From Skeletonema tropicum (Eukaryota > Bacillariophyta > Thalassiosirophyceae > Thalassiosirales > Thalassiosiraceae): a DNA stretch of 64,000 nt. Both the position numbers and the translations under genes were made by a program. The notes below the pieces were generated by a model. It was not told where the DNA came from. It ran no database searches and saw nothing but the letters and a program-made list of their open reading frames with translations. The stretch spans positions 1,736,001-1,800,000 of the forward strand of contig CM074137.1 of the NCBI GenBank assembly GCA_037178625.1. Direction: 5' to 3'. Shown here one piece after another: positions 11,301 through 22,001 of this stretch; within the stretch, counting starts at the first letter, position 1, and each line of letters opens with the position of its first letter.

Positions 11301-12050
11301 AAATCATCGTTGAGTCCGATTACTGTTGAAGTGTCTTGTCCTATCACACACAACAAGTCCAGTAAACAAGTCTATATTATCTTCTTTACGGAGATGGGGC
11401 GTAGGGCCTGGTACCTGAAGGGTGAGCATGTCAGATCGATTCTACTGACTTACTGGAACAATGTATCCAGTGCTGGAGACACGGTGCCTAACTGGTACGA
11501 ATGTTTCACGGAAACCTTCATTAAGGAACAAAACTACTCCACCGACAACATTCTCAAGAGAAAACAAACTACATCGAATTATCCAGTGACAAAGTTGATT
11601 ACAGTGCTTATGGTACCTACTGGCAGCTTTCCGATCGAGACCCACTTGCGAAAGATCGAGAACAGAATGAAGCAATTGATGAGCGATGCAGAAAAACCAG
11701 CGTACATTGCTTTGAAGGTCATGGAAGAGAATAACAACACGATGTACAATCGATTCCTTGAGGGCAAGTTCAGGAACCGCCCCAAAAAGAACGTTCCATA
11801 CAAAGACAGGAATGAGCTTTTGCAAGACATTATTTCGGACTTTCAACATACTTGGAAATCTGGGTTTGATTCAGTCACTTACGGAGTACCTTTGAACAAG
11901 TACCTGACCGACTTCGGAATCAAAGCGCACCTTCAATCTATTGGTTACTCGTCGTTTGACGATGTCACTGAAAATGAGAGGAGAAATGTCTTCAAGAGTG
12001 GAAATTTTCCTGATTGGAACGAAATTATTGAGGATACTATCATGGAATGA
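8306..12050 (+). CDS. Spliced gene with an MBD-like motif and an internal duplication (about 1,149 aa)
   Basis: Exons 8306-8790, 8918-9082, 9207-11140 and 11185-12050 join in one frame. The donors are GTAAGA, GTGAGT and GTGAGT, with CAG, TAG and GAG acceptors. The last intron would be only 44 nt, so a one-base frameshift near 11180 is an alternative. Across the exon 2/3 junction (about residues 217-270) lies DGWKRKSIKRKGG, then YHHYLSPDNKVFKSL. That spacing resembles a methyl-CpG-binding domain (GW, basic strand, Y-Y-SP-x-x-K-x-F-x-S). Two similar segments follow, HRSIDWYFTLL (about 9841) and AHSIDWYKSLL (about 10533), each leading into a hydrophobic strand and PP. Their layout weakly recalls OTU-fold proteases, but I see no catalytic Cys/His. 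An acidic stretch and a run of Gly (11222-11247) are probably linkers. Palindromes sit in the introns. Confidence 0.6.
8827..8862. repeat. Decayed palindrome copy in an intron
   Basis: TTTTGGTATTTTTGTTCATT followed by GTACCGTTTTACAAAT keeps the outer arms of the element's palindrome with several mismatches. It is in the first intron of the MBD-like gene. Confidence 0.4.
9146..9179. repeat. Palindrome copy in an intron
   Basis: TAGTATAATCGATCACTGAA then CAATTTTACCTAAT, in the second intron (9083-9206) of the MBD-like gene. Confidence 0.65.
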
Positions 12051-12208
12051 TTAGCCACTGAGTTTGGGGAGTAGAATGGGGTGGGGAGGATTGGTGGGAT
12101 TCTATACATGAATTGGGATATATCTGCATTTCTTTTTAACAATAAGAAATTTCGTCGTCGTTTACTAATCAGCGCCTTTTTCTTTTAATTGCGTTCTTGT
12201 ACTTGCAG
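12051..12208. other. Gap between the MBD-like gene and the Ulp1-Helitron gene
   Basis: No open frame is convincing here. It ends in a good 3' splice site (pyrimidine-rich tract then TTGCAG at 12203-12208), so it is probably intron. That means the next gene has an upstream exon that I could not place, or that the two genes are parts of one transcript. Confidence 0.5.
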
Positions 12209-12333
12209 TTGTCACTCCGGTGAAGGAGTCACATGTAGGTGAATCGACGACAACGCCAAGTGAGTGTTGCCATCACGTTGTCGTACGCTTTGATTCGTAT
12301 TTGCTTTGGTTTGGTATCACTTACTGACTGACA

Positions 12334-12369
12334 TTTGTAAATCTGTCCACTGCACAATTTTACCAAATT
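12334..12369. repeat. Palindrome copy in the first intron of the Ulp1-Helitron gene
   Basis: TTTGTAAATCTGTCCACTGC then ACAATTTTACCAAATT. The arms pair over most of their length. Confidence 0.65.
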
Positions 12370-14019
12370 ACCAAGCGACTGTAATATCTTTGCCGCACAT
12401 CATACTTTTCGTGACGAGCTGGTTACGGACTGTCCTTGGAGTTAAGCAACTACGTAATAAAGGAATACTGATTAAGGTAATTAAAGAGCAAAGCAAATCC
12501 GTCGCTCTCAAATTACAGGAAGGTCACCGCGAGTCGGTGATACAATTCAATGCAAGAAAGGGAGGACCGTCTGAGCTGCTAACTACAATCATTGTAGTTG
12601 TGGCGTTATCCAGCATTGTTACGCTTCAGCAGCACGATGTCAAGAGTCCCAATGCGCGCACAGTCTGTGATGACTTGGTTCGTGCAGGCATACGACAACA
12701 GCAGAATGTGATCTCGGCTGAACCACCATCTGCATCATCGGTGACCCAGAAAAGCTTTACACCATTGCCAGTGGCAGTCGACATATTATCACAATGTTTC
12801 GTGATACCTTTCAAGACGAGCAATAGCAGCCTCTTGCTTGCAGACAAATGTTCGACTGACCTATCCCACAGGCTGGCAAAACTCATCGGGCAAGATGATG
12901 CATCAAACTACGCCGCATTTTTCGAGAACTCTCTCAGGGACAGTATGAAAAGGAATTTGATTGTTCACGGAATGGATCTGGCGACGCTTAAACCTGGACA
13001 GTGGTTAAATGACGCGGTACTGCAATTCTGGTTCAAGTGGATATCAACACCCAGATGCCCTGGCGACAACGCTTCTTCTGTGCACATCTGTTCAACGTAT
13101 CTCCTGTCAGGGGCCCTGAGCGAGGGGTACAGTGACACGATGAAGAAGTTCCTGAAGAATGTCAACATTTTCGAGAAGAAAATCGTCATGTTTCCTGTGC
13201 ACCTTGCCAGTCATTGGTCGTTAGTAGCGGTACTGAATCCAAACCTGATAAAACAGACCAAAGCAAGATTTGGGGATACGACCTACAGCAAAGATGTCAC
13301 AGCTATGATACACTTGGATTCACTTGGGAGCGGTACTCTCCACAACAGGAGGGAAATAGCGCAAGCTGTTCGAAACGTTCTCAACGCAGAGTGGAGAAGG
13401 CATCATGATGATGCGCTAGATAGATTCGAGATGCCTTTCTCTCATAGACACAAGTCGTTCCAATTGCATTTTCCCGAAGGTGAGCGAAGTCTATCAGTCA
13501 ATCAATTTCAGTTACTGTGTCGTTTCACTATCTCAATCTCACGCTCTTTTGTGTTATACCAGTTATGGACCAGGGGAACGGCTACGACTGTGGCGTACAC
13601 GTATGTCGCTACGCTTACAATCTAGTTCAGATGGTTGACTTGAAGGTCAAGAATAAAGATTTCACTGACAATTTCGCCAGCTGTATAAGCAGTCATGACT
13701 TGTTTGATTACAACGCAGACGACATCAATAGATTGAGGACCGAAATGTATGACCTCATAGTACACATCACCAGCCTGTATCGAAATCACCGAGATACATT
13801 GATTGACTGCTTGAGCGAAAGTGATGATGAGGATGATGACGATGATGTGGAGATTATATCTCCCGTGACACAGACAAGCGATGACTCAGTTGGCGATAAA
13901 TCCGATCATGTGTCCAACAGCGATTCGTCTTACTCTCAATTGGACGATGATGACGACGACCTGTCCGCTGATACCACAGGTGAGTTTATTTTGAACTATG
14001 TTGTACATGGTACACAACT

Positions 14020-14054
14020 ATTGGTAAAATTGTGCACTGCTCCATTTTACTAAT
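14020..14054. repeat. Palindrome copy in the intron joining Ulp1 to Rep-helicase
   Basis: TTGGTAAAATTGTGCACTGC then TCCATTTTACTAA, in intron 13980-14071. Confidence 0.65.
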
Positions 14055-17000
14055 GACATCATTTTGTGCAGGCGACCTCGATCAGATACATTACAGAACC
14101 GACAAGACATACAATTACATCGACCTGGATTGCAATCTCGCCCGCGATGACGGGGATGCCGACTCAAGCGACTTGAATGTATTCGTACAGCTGGGAGATA
14201 TCATAGAATACCGCAGTTCAAAGAAGGATGCACCCATGAAGGGTCAGATTGTGTCGATTGGGGCTCTCTCCTCTGACAGAATTCTCCAAGTATCGAATGG
14301 GACATGGCTCAGTAGGAAGGTCCACCAGGTAAAGCGCATCGAGATCGTTCGACCTATGGAAGACAAGAGGCTGGTCAATCCTTCGCCTAAGTGGAAGGGT
14401 CTCGACAAGGTGGTAGTCATTCCACCATTCGAGACGGTTGATGAGGACGACGAGGTAGACGGAGTGGTAGAGAATGATATCAATAGTGGAGGGACCGCTA
14501 CCACTGCTGACACCACCAGTCCAGCCGAGAGCAATGCTAGTGGAGAACCAACTGCAGGTACAAACCAAAAGGAAGAAGAACAAGAAGAAGAACAGATCCC
14601 CATGTTCACTTCTAGGTCGGAGAAAAATAAAAGAGAGAGGACGTCGTGTGGGTCAACAAATACCAGTCATTGGGGTGAAACAGTGAAGGTGAGGACAGAA
14701 GAGAAGTACTTGGATAAGAGGCGTGCGACACACACTTACATCCGATGGGCCAAGGACGGCGTTGAGTATGACAGAGCTAAATCAGCGGTGAACAAGATGT
14801 ATGTACATACGCTAAATTACGGCATCGTTGACAAATTCTACGAAAAGGAGCCATTTGCAGCTTCCACGAAGGATGAGTTCAACAAGTCAATTAAGTCTTT
14901 GAAGGACGCTGTGAACAACCGGATTAAGACGAATGGAGTCACAATCGCCATCAAATTTGACATCACCTTCATGGACAATCCCTGTTACGGCGAACACGGC
15001 CGTTCCAAAGAAACGAATCGATCGAGGCAGACTATCGAGGAGATGTTGAAATTCGAATATAAAATGAAGACGCTGCAGCTGCAAACTTGCAGTGTCTGCC
15101 GCGAGAACAGGCTCGAATTTTCGGAGAAAGTCAAGGAGAGTGCCACACGATGCGAGGAGGTCATCTGCTCCACTTGCAGAACGAAGAAACATAAAGAATC
15201 GGACTATTTCTTGAAGAACAACTTCCACCCAGTCTGGTACGAGCGGGACAGCGAAGGAGTTATGAAGATTGACGAAAATGGCAATCCCGTGGTAAGATAC
15301 GACATACCCAGTGAGCTGAAAGATCTGACTATGTCAGAGAAGCTCCTGATTCGGAGGTGTTCGCCCATGATTCCGTCGATGCACATCAAGGATGGTATCT
15401 ATGGCATTAACGGTCATTGCGTGTGCTTTCCTCAGGATATAAATAACATGTGCATGGAATTGCCACAGACTGAGACGAGTATGGTAACATTTGTGCGGCA
15501 TATCAGCAACCGCGTGACGGGGGAATCTATCAGCCGTCATTACAAAGTGAACAAGAGGAAAGTAATAGCGGCTCTCAAGTGGCTCAAACTTAATCACAGT
15601 GGATATCATGGAATCACAATTAAGGAAACCAATCTAGATTGGATCAAGAATGGATCATTGTATGACGTCGCGAAGAAATACACTCTGAACACAAAGCCCA
15701 GCAGACGAGATGCCGTGGCTGACGCCGCAGAAACACTGTCTGGCAATCAGACAGGTACACCAGAGGACAAGAACAACGAAGACGAGTTTGAAATGGAGAC
15801 AGTACACCCGAACTACAACAATACCTTACCGAACTCGAAACAGGCCAAAATCGTGAAGGAATTTAAAGTTATAGCCAATGCAACGAATCAGAAGGAAAAG
15901 GTCCTCAACTTCCCTCCCATCGACCACAATGCGCCAATAAAGTGAGTGTATTCTTTGCCATTGAATGATTCGATTGTGTTCAAATTACCACTCGATTTAG
16001 CTAAACCAGCATCTTTATCTTGTACTTGCAACATTATGCCAACGACAATCCATGTCAACCAATCGAAACCATCAACAGTGAGTTTGATTCGACGGGACAA
16101 GTGTTCGTGAATGCATTCCCTTGGCTCTTCCCTGGCGGTATTGGAGACGTGTACGATCTCAGACGTGGGAAAGTCAAAGATATCCGTAGCTGGGCCACTC
16201 ACTTGATACGGTACCAAGATGGAAGATTCATTAACGATCAGATGTTTTGCCTGTACGTCTTCAACATGCTGCAGCGTCATACGAACAATACCCAGGGCAA
16301 TTTCTTTTACAAAGACAAGAACTTCCTTGGTGCGAGTGTGAGAATGCCACCAACTGTGGAGGAGTTGCAGCAGCAGTTGAGGCAGGGTGATATGAGCTAT
16401 ATTAACAAGTTGCGATACATCGCTAGGGGTATACGTGGATCAGACAGTTTCTGGAGGGGGAAGCAGGACGAGCTAGAATCGTGGATTGACTTCCATATTT
16501 CACGTGGACACGGTCCGCCTACCCATTTCATCACGTTATCTTGTGCCGAAAACTGGTGGCCGGATCTACGTCGTCTGATGATCAGCCTTGAGCGAACTGC
16601 ACAAAATCTCAAACAGGTCGAATTGCTGCAGAAAAACGACTTCAAGGCCATGACCAAATCAGTCAAGAGATTCACAGTGTATGTCAATGATTTTTTCATG
16701 AAGAGGTCGAAAGTCTTTCTCGACACAGTTGCGAAGGACGCGCTTGGTATCGAGCATTACTGGGCAAGAGTCGAATTTGCGCCAGGAAGGGGTCAGATAC
16801 ATCTGCACTTGTTGGGCATTTCCAAGGACAAGGCATATCTGAATGACTTCTATCGAGCAGACACGGAAGAGGAAAAGGCCAAAGTGCTGGAAACATACGC
16901 GACAAATGTGCTCGACATGACAGCCGACGTCGAAGTGAATGAGAACCACGTGTCGGACAGATCTCCCGACTCAACAAATCCGCTAATGCATCGGTTCTGC

Positions 17001-17499
17001 GAAAGCGTGCATAAGGGAGAGGACGCCCGAATGCTGTGCCAGGAGTGCATGGTGCACCACTGCAATGTGTATTGCCTTGGTACAAATACGAAATGCGAAC
17101 GTCGTGAGTGTAGGTTTGGGTAGTACGGTACGGAGACAGAGTACGGCAAGTGTGATACAGATGGGAAACCACTCAGCAAAGTATCGGTGATAGTAACAGA
17201 TCAAAAGGGAGTGGAACACTTCCAACTACGCCGTACAAAGTCGCGAAAGTCATGTCAGCACAGTAGGACACTGTTGCAAACCTGGAGGGCAAACATAGAT
17301 ATCCAGCTACTGGTTTATAGGTCACATCCAGACAAACCCGATGTCAGCGAGATTGAGAACGTTTGCAAATATGTCGTAGCATACGCCAGCAAGAAGAACC
17401 ACACGTCCAAGAAGGAGAAAGAAGCAGTGCAGAACATTGTGCAAAGGTAAGTGTGCTCTGAAGATGAAAGTTGTCTCTCACACTGAATTCAGTGCAGTT

Positions 17500-17645
17500 G
17501 TGTATTCCGCCATCTTCTTTGGTAAAACTGTGCGGTGCACAATTTTGCAAATTGAAACAAAATCTTACGCTGGGTAACCTCACTGTATTCCGCCATCGAC
17601 TTTGGTAAAACTGTGCAGTGCACAATTTTGCAAATTGAAACAATC
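17500..17645. repeat. Two tandem palindrome units in an intron
   Basis: Intron 17447-17705 carries two direct copies, 83 bp apart, of a unit with CTGTATTCCGCCATC-like lead and the near-perfect palindrome TTTGGTAAAACTGTGC.. at 17518-17553 and 17601-17636. These are the cleanest copies in the element: arm TTTGGTAAAACTGTGCA against TGCACAATTTTGCAAA. Confidence 0.75.
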
Positions 17646-20540
17646 GAACACTGTTAACCCCACTGCTAACACAACCTACCGCCACTATTAATTCTCACCT
17701 CCCAGCAAAAGCTCCGAGGATATAAGTGGTGTCCAAACATTGGTGAAAATGTCACTGAACTGGATGACAAGCAAAAGGCTCATCAGCATACAAGAGGCGG
17801 TGCACGAGATTGATAGGCTGAGTTTAACACTCTGTTCAGATGTGATCACTTACGTGTCGGTTCAGAATTGTCTGAAGCTACGAAAATCATCCGACCCTAA
17901 GCCAAACGACTTGGTCTATAGCTATGCAAGCAGGGAGGAAAAGTACAGCAAACTGACCTTGGATCAGTACTTTTACAAGGAGTGGTGTAGGAAAAAGTTC
18001 ATGATAGACCCTGACAGCAATAGACGCATGAACAGGATACTCATCGCCAAAGGACTCAATTGCAGACCACGTTACCCGGTGGACTACGATTATGCAAGAG
18101 GAATGTTGTTACTTCACAAGCCATGGAGCTTCGACAAACCACTTAATTTACGCGACAGACAGAGAACAATCAATACATTCAAGTTGATGCTGCAGAAAAG
18201 ACAGGTCCCTACAAGTGTTTGGACCGAATACCAGAGAGCTGTTAGATACGCGCAAGAAAAAAGGATCGAATGTGTGGCAAGAAAAGGGACAATTCAAGCA
18301 GATGTCAACATTGACGAGCTCGACGATGACGAGGTAGATCAACACCTGAATCATTTGCACTCGACCCAACTCTCTGATAGGAAAGTGGATGAGTTACTTT
18401 TGGGGGGCAAGAAAATCGACGTAGGATTGAATCACGATTGGTCGAAGAGCTCGTTTGATGGAGAAAGAGACGTAACAATACCAGGGGAGGAGTACACAGT
18501 CAAACTCAGAGAGCAACGTGCCAGAGCCATGATGGACGATCATTCAGGCGCAACAATACCCACGAAATCTGACGGATCAAGTTACAACATCGAGGAACTG
18601 TCCGAGGAACAGGCGATGATCGTACTCGCCACTGTCGATACTGTGGTGAAATTCCTTGATAATGACGAGGATTACAAGCCGCTACGAGCAACAATTACAG
18701 GAATGGGTGGGTGCGGGAAATCGCTGGTAATTAACACCATCATTTCCATCATCAGGAAGCTGACCGATTCGAACAAGACAGTCCAGGTTGCTGCTCCTTC
18801 AGGCAGCGCAGCGTACAACGTCAAAGGGTGCACGCTGCACTCACTTCTGGGAATTAACGTACAGGTACCTTACAAATCATTGGACGCAAAAAGAAGAGAA
18901 GAAATGTGCAATAAACTGAAAGAGCTGCTCGTACTGATGGTCGATGAAAGAAGCATGTTGGGCTCACACGTAACATTCGGTGCAGAGGAGCATGTGAGAG
19001 ATTGCGCATTTAATGGGCACAATAAACGGGAGAGGTGGGGCGGTGTCCCGGTTGTGTTGTTCTTCGGTGACGACTACCAGCTGCCACCGTCCAACAAGGG
19101 GGGAGCAATAAACGGCTACCACGAATACCACAACAACGATAGGCCAAAAACAATGACAGGAAAGAGTAAAAACAATCAAATATGCGATTACGAGGGTAGC
19201 AAAATCTTGACTGAGATGATGACGGATGTGGTCTTCATGTTGACGAAGAATTTTAGAGCAAAAGACAAGGAGGATAGCGATCTCATGAACAGGATGAGAG
19301 TGGGGAACCAGACTGATGAGGATGCAAAGCGCCTGATCAAACTACACATAGACGAACTCGGAAAATATCATCCAAAACTGAGGGAAGAGGTAGAAAATGA
19401 CCCAAAGACGTTGTGGGTATACGCGAAACGGGACGATATGTCCCAGAAAAATGTAGACATGCTGATCAAAACACACGAACGACTGAAAGTACCAATAGCT
19501 AGGCTCAGGTGTCAATTCAGCAGCAGGATGGCGGGCAATAACACAGCATACCAGTCGCACTTTTACGGCAGGAGGCTATTCTACACCTTTGATGTGTGCG
19601 TAGGTGCACATGTTTGCTTGGAGTCAGCCAACATCGATCCCAACTCAGGATTGTACGTCTCAGCTATTGGGGTAGTTGTCGAGATCGTTTACGATAAGGA
19701 TCGCTCCGTTGGACCAAACGGTAAAGGTGAGGTTAGCCTACCGAAGTACATTGTTGTGGATTTCCCTACATACAAACCACCACCAGGCGAGGACCCATGG
19801 GACAAGAACAACCCAACGGTGAGTAAAAGTTGACACACGAAAGACACAAGACAATTGCCACTCTCTGCGAAAACACTACTAACTCATTTCATACTGATAC
19901 AAATGCATCCTACCCCAACTTATTGCGCACAGCACGTGCCAATCCCACCCTACGAGCAGATTTGCAACAGAGGATGCTGCACCGCATTATTCATGCCATT
20001 GCAAATTGCCTACGCCATCACCATCCACCGCTGTCAAGGACTCGAAGCTGGATTCGACAAAGGAGACCGCTGGAACCGCATGATAATAGATCCAGCAGAT
20101 GAGTTGTGGGAGATTAGCAAGTTTCTTGGAACAATGTACGTGGCTACCAGCAGAGGCAAAACACTTGGCTCCAAAGATCAAGCATACCCGTCGGACAGTG
20201 CCATATACTGGACCGGAAGCAACATTTCAACGAACCGATTAAAAAATTGCAAGAGAAAGCAAAATGGCCAGTTCTGCGAATCGTACAAGAAGCGAGCAAA
20301 TTGGGTGAAATACTTGGAGGGGAAGGCAGAAGAGTCGAAGACAAGGTATAGCAAGAGAAAGTTGGAAGAAATCACAGAAACATCGTACGCAGCAGCAATC
20401 AAGGGCAATTTCATCAAAGACAGGACAGACCTGACAACCAGGATTACCAACATCATAACCAACCCGAACAAGAAGTGGAAAGAAGCGAAGAAGGATCATG
20501 AAATCCCAAGTGATTACTTCGCAGGATCTTCATCTGGTGA

Positions 20541-20700
20541 TTAGTAAAATTGATCACTGCACAGTTTTACAAAACAGACACTTTCTCAACACAAAGAATA
20601 CAACAACTCAATTAAGCGTCTGCATCTGGTGATCAGTAAAACATCTGCAAGCGCACGATTCGATATATCAAGCACAGTTTTACAAAAAGACATTTTCTCG
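20541..20700. repeat. Two palindrome copies directly after the Rep-helicase stop codon
   Basis: The first (20541-20574) begins in the stop codon itself: TTAGTAAAATTGATCACTGC then ACAGTTTTAC. A second unit (about 20625-20695) repeats CATCTGGTGAT-AGTAAAA, with a longer centre, and ends with the same ACAGTTTTACAAAA arm. These are in the 3' flank of the last gene. Confidence 0.65.
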
Positions 20701-21048
20701 TGACGAAGAAAGACAAAAACTAAATCGACTAACGCCCGTGTAAAACCTGTATTTCTTTCTCGTACAGACCGATTTAGATGCTCAAAAAGCGCATCTAGTA
20801 CAGTCAATTTCTCGCTTTCAACAGGTACTTCTTGCTTTCTACATAGGAACACATACAGATCCTACGCCGGTAGTCTCTACCGAGGACTCTACGTGTCCCT
20901 AAAGTAAACCTTCTCACTAAAAAACACATGTACTGATTCCTACCTATAACTCTGTAGAATAATGGGGGTGAAAAATAATGAATTTTCCCACCTGTAATAG
21001 AAGGGCACCTGCGGCCCCCTATTACGCTGCTCTGCACTCCATGAACGG
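20701..21048. other. Right subterminal region of the giant element
   Basis: No gene is seen. Near the end GGCCCCC (21012-21018) can pair with GGGGGCC (21046-21052) around a 27-nt loop, overlapping the terminal repeat. A hairpin close to the 3' end is a known Helitron trait. Confidence 0.5.
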
Positions 21049-21063
21049 GGGCCCCGAGGGCCG
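21049..21063 (-). repeat. Right terminal inverted repeat of the giant element
   Basis: GGCCCCGAGGGCCCG, exact complement of 1298-1312. The next base (21064) is already target sequence of the interrupted Plavaka-like gene, or the 4-bp ATCA repeat. Confidence 0.75.
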
Positions 21064-21551
21064 ATCATCCCAGATGGATCAAGGAAATCGAAACTGCAAG
21101 AGAGGAGGAACAGAAGAGAAATGACACTCTTGATGTTGCTGAGAAGGAGGAGGAGGAGCCTGCTGCTGTAGGACAAAAGAGGAAGAAGAAGAGATCATCT
21201 GCCGGGCCCAAGTTGAAGTATTCAAAGGGTGCTAATGTCAAGAACAAATACCTCCAGTCGGGTTGGACCAAGGAAGGGATTCGTCACTTTAAAGCCCTCC
21301 AAGAATCTTTTGACAAGCTTATGAAAGATGAGAAAGCATGGCAGGTTTGCAAAGAGACATGGGATGACTTCATCTCCAACATGAAGCAGTTCAGCGATAA
21401 TTGCTGGGTTCCTCAGTATTTCAAACTAGATTTGGGTGATGATGATGAAGATAGCATTGCTGCTACAGATGAAGACAAGTTCGAGTTCATAGTGGCAGAT
21501 GCTCTTGTGGGAATGGGTACACTTGAAGTGCCAGATATGAGCGGAGTATGA

Positions 21552-22001
21552 GCAGAGTTATCAGTGGTTGAATCATCATTGCATATTGAATTTAATGTAA
21601 TAAATCATGTTTGTGTTATTTGATTTGATTCACCACAATAAATACTTCGATGCTTGAATTACAAATCCTAAAATATGCTTATAAATTTGATCGGGATCAG
21701 AATCAAATTGTGACAAAATAAGTGTGTCAAAATTTAAATTCTGGAATCAGTCACAAAATTCTGATTTACAAAATTTTAATTCTGATGCATGATATGTTTA
21801 TTTTGATGTTTAGAATTTGTGTCTGATGTGCGACATATTTATTTTGACACTCGGCCTTTTCTTACCAATGCAAGAAATTAAAGATTTTGATACTAGAAAT
21901 TCTTATTCTTTGACATCGGAATAATATCAGAATTTGAAGTTGACAAGAATTCTGATGAGCAAGATACAAAAACCCATAAAGGCATTATCCCACTTCAGAG
22001 G
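21552..22001. repeat. Plavaka-like right terminal region with ATTCTGAT subterminal repeats
   Basis: AT-rich, non-coding, with several scattered ATCAGAATT/AATTCTGAT units. It ends in CCCACTTCAGAGG. The same sequence occurs at 35188-35637 and 46054-46503 in the other orientation. Confidence 0.8.

Larger units (their letters stand above)
12209..20544 (+). pseudogene. Ulp1-type protease fused to Helitron Rep and Pif1-like helicase; one in-frame stop
   Basis: Seven exons join in frame: 12209-12259, 12376-13479, 13563-13979, 14072-15941, 16010-17446, 17706-19818 and 19933-20544 (about 2,530 codons, start exon not found). A C48/Ulp1 protease comes first: ASHWSL, HLDSLGSG and DQGNGYDCGVH supply His, Asp, Gln and Cys. 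Next come two CxxC pairs (15089-15170), then a Helitron Rep with the HUH motif GQIHLHLLGI (16793-16822) and the two-tyrosine site CKYVVAYASKK (about 17365). The helicase follows with Walker A GMGGCGKS (18702), MVDERSML, FFGDDYQLPP and IHRCQGLEAG. Rep would nick and join single strands, and the helicase would unwind during rolling-circle transposition. A TAG at 17121-17123 interrupts a Cys-rich motif after CRFG; no frame change is needed there. An intron hiding it would remove the conserved CRFG, so a nonsense mutation is more likely. Everything else is intact. Confidence 0.85.
1298..21063 (+). mobile_element. Giant Helitron-like element with terminal inverted repeats (about 19.8 kb)
   Basis: The outer limits come from a base-level comparison with the uninterrupted sister gene at 35638-37129. 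The whole extra segment is flanked by ATCA at 1120-1123 and 21064-21067. Within it, a perfect 15-bp inverted repeat CGGGCCCTCGGGGCC lies at 1298-1312 and 21049-21063, and the right copy abuts the target directly. It carries a Helitron-type Rep/helicase gene fused to a Ulp1-type protease, a spliced gene with an MBD-like motif, a spliced minus-strand gene and two small genes, plus a repeated palindrome. Helitrons are known to encode Rep (HUH, two Tyr) plus Pif1-like helicase and to insert between A and T. The target here (ATCA/TCCC) allows that, but the canonical 3' CTRR end is not visible. Helitron2/Helentron-type elements have short inverted termini, which would fit better. Confidence 0.75.
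116..21551 (+). pseudogene. Plavaka-like accessory gene, copy 1, split by the giant element
   Basis: Exon 1 is 116-749 and exon 2 begins at 859, after a 109-nt intron with GTAAG donor and AACAG acceptor. Exon 2 stops matching its intact sister (35638-37129) at 1123, inside codons for VYENY, and resumes at 21068 with codons for HPRWIKEIE, running to the stop at 21551. Removing 1124-21067 would leave the sister's 460-residue frame. The left piece now reads into foreign sequence and stops within 8 codons. The protein has a coiled-coil-like charged stretch (about residues 60-110), a basic KRKKKRSS patch that could be a nuclear localisation signal, and an acidic C-terminus. I do not recognise the family. 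Its role in the transposon is unknown; a DNA-binding or accessory role is only a guess from its charge pattern and divergent pairing with the transposase. Confidence 0.85.
1..22001. mobile_element. Plavaka/CACTA-like DNA transposon, copy 1 (right arm only, split by a 20-kb insertion)
   Basis: Bases 1-1123 plus 21068-22001 match, on the opposite strand and without indels that I could see, bases 35188-37244 of the complete copy. Position p of the left part pairs with 37245-p, and position p of the right part pairs with 57189-p. The terminus CACTTCAGAGG ends at 22001, where Ty3/gypsy coding sequence begins, so this copy jumped into a gypsy element. The transposase half lies beyond the left window edge. 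The 19,944 bp between 1123 and 21068 are absent from the complete copy. Confidence 0.85.
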
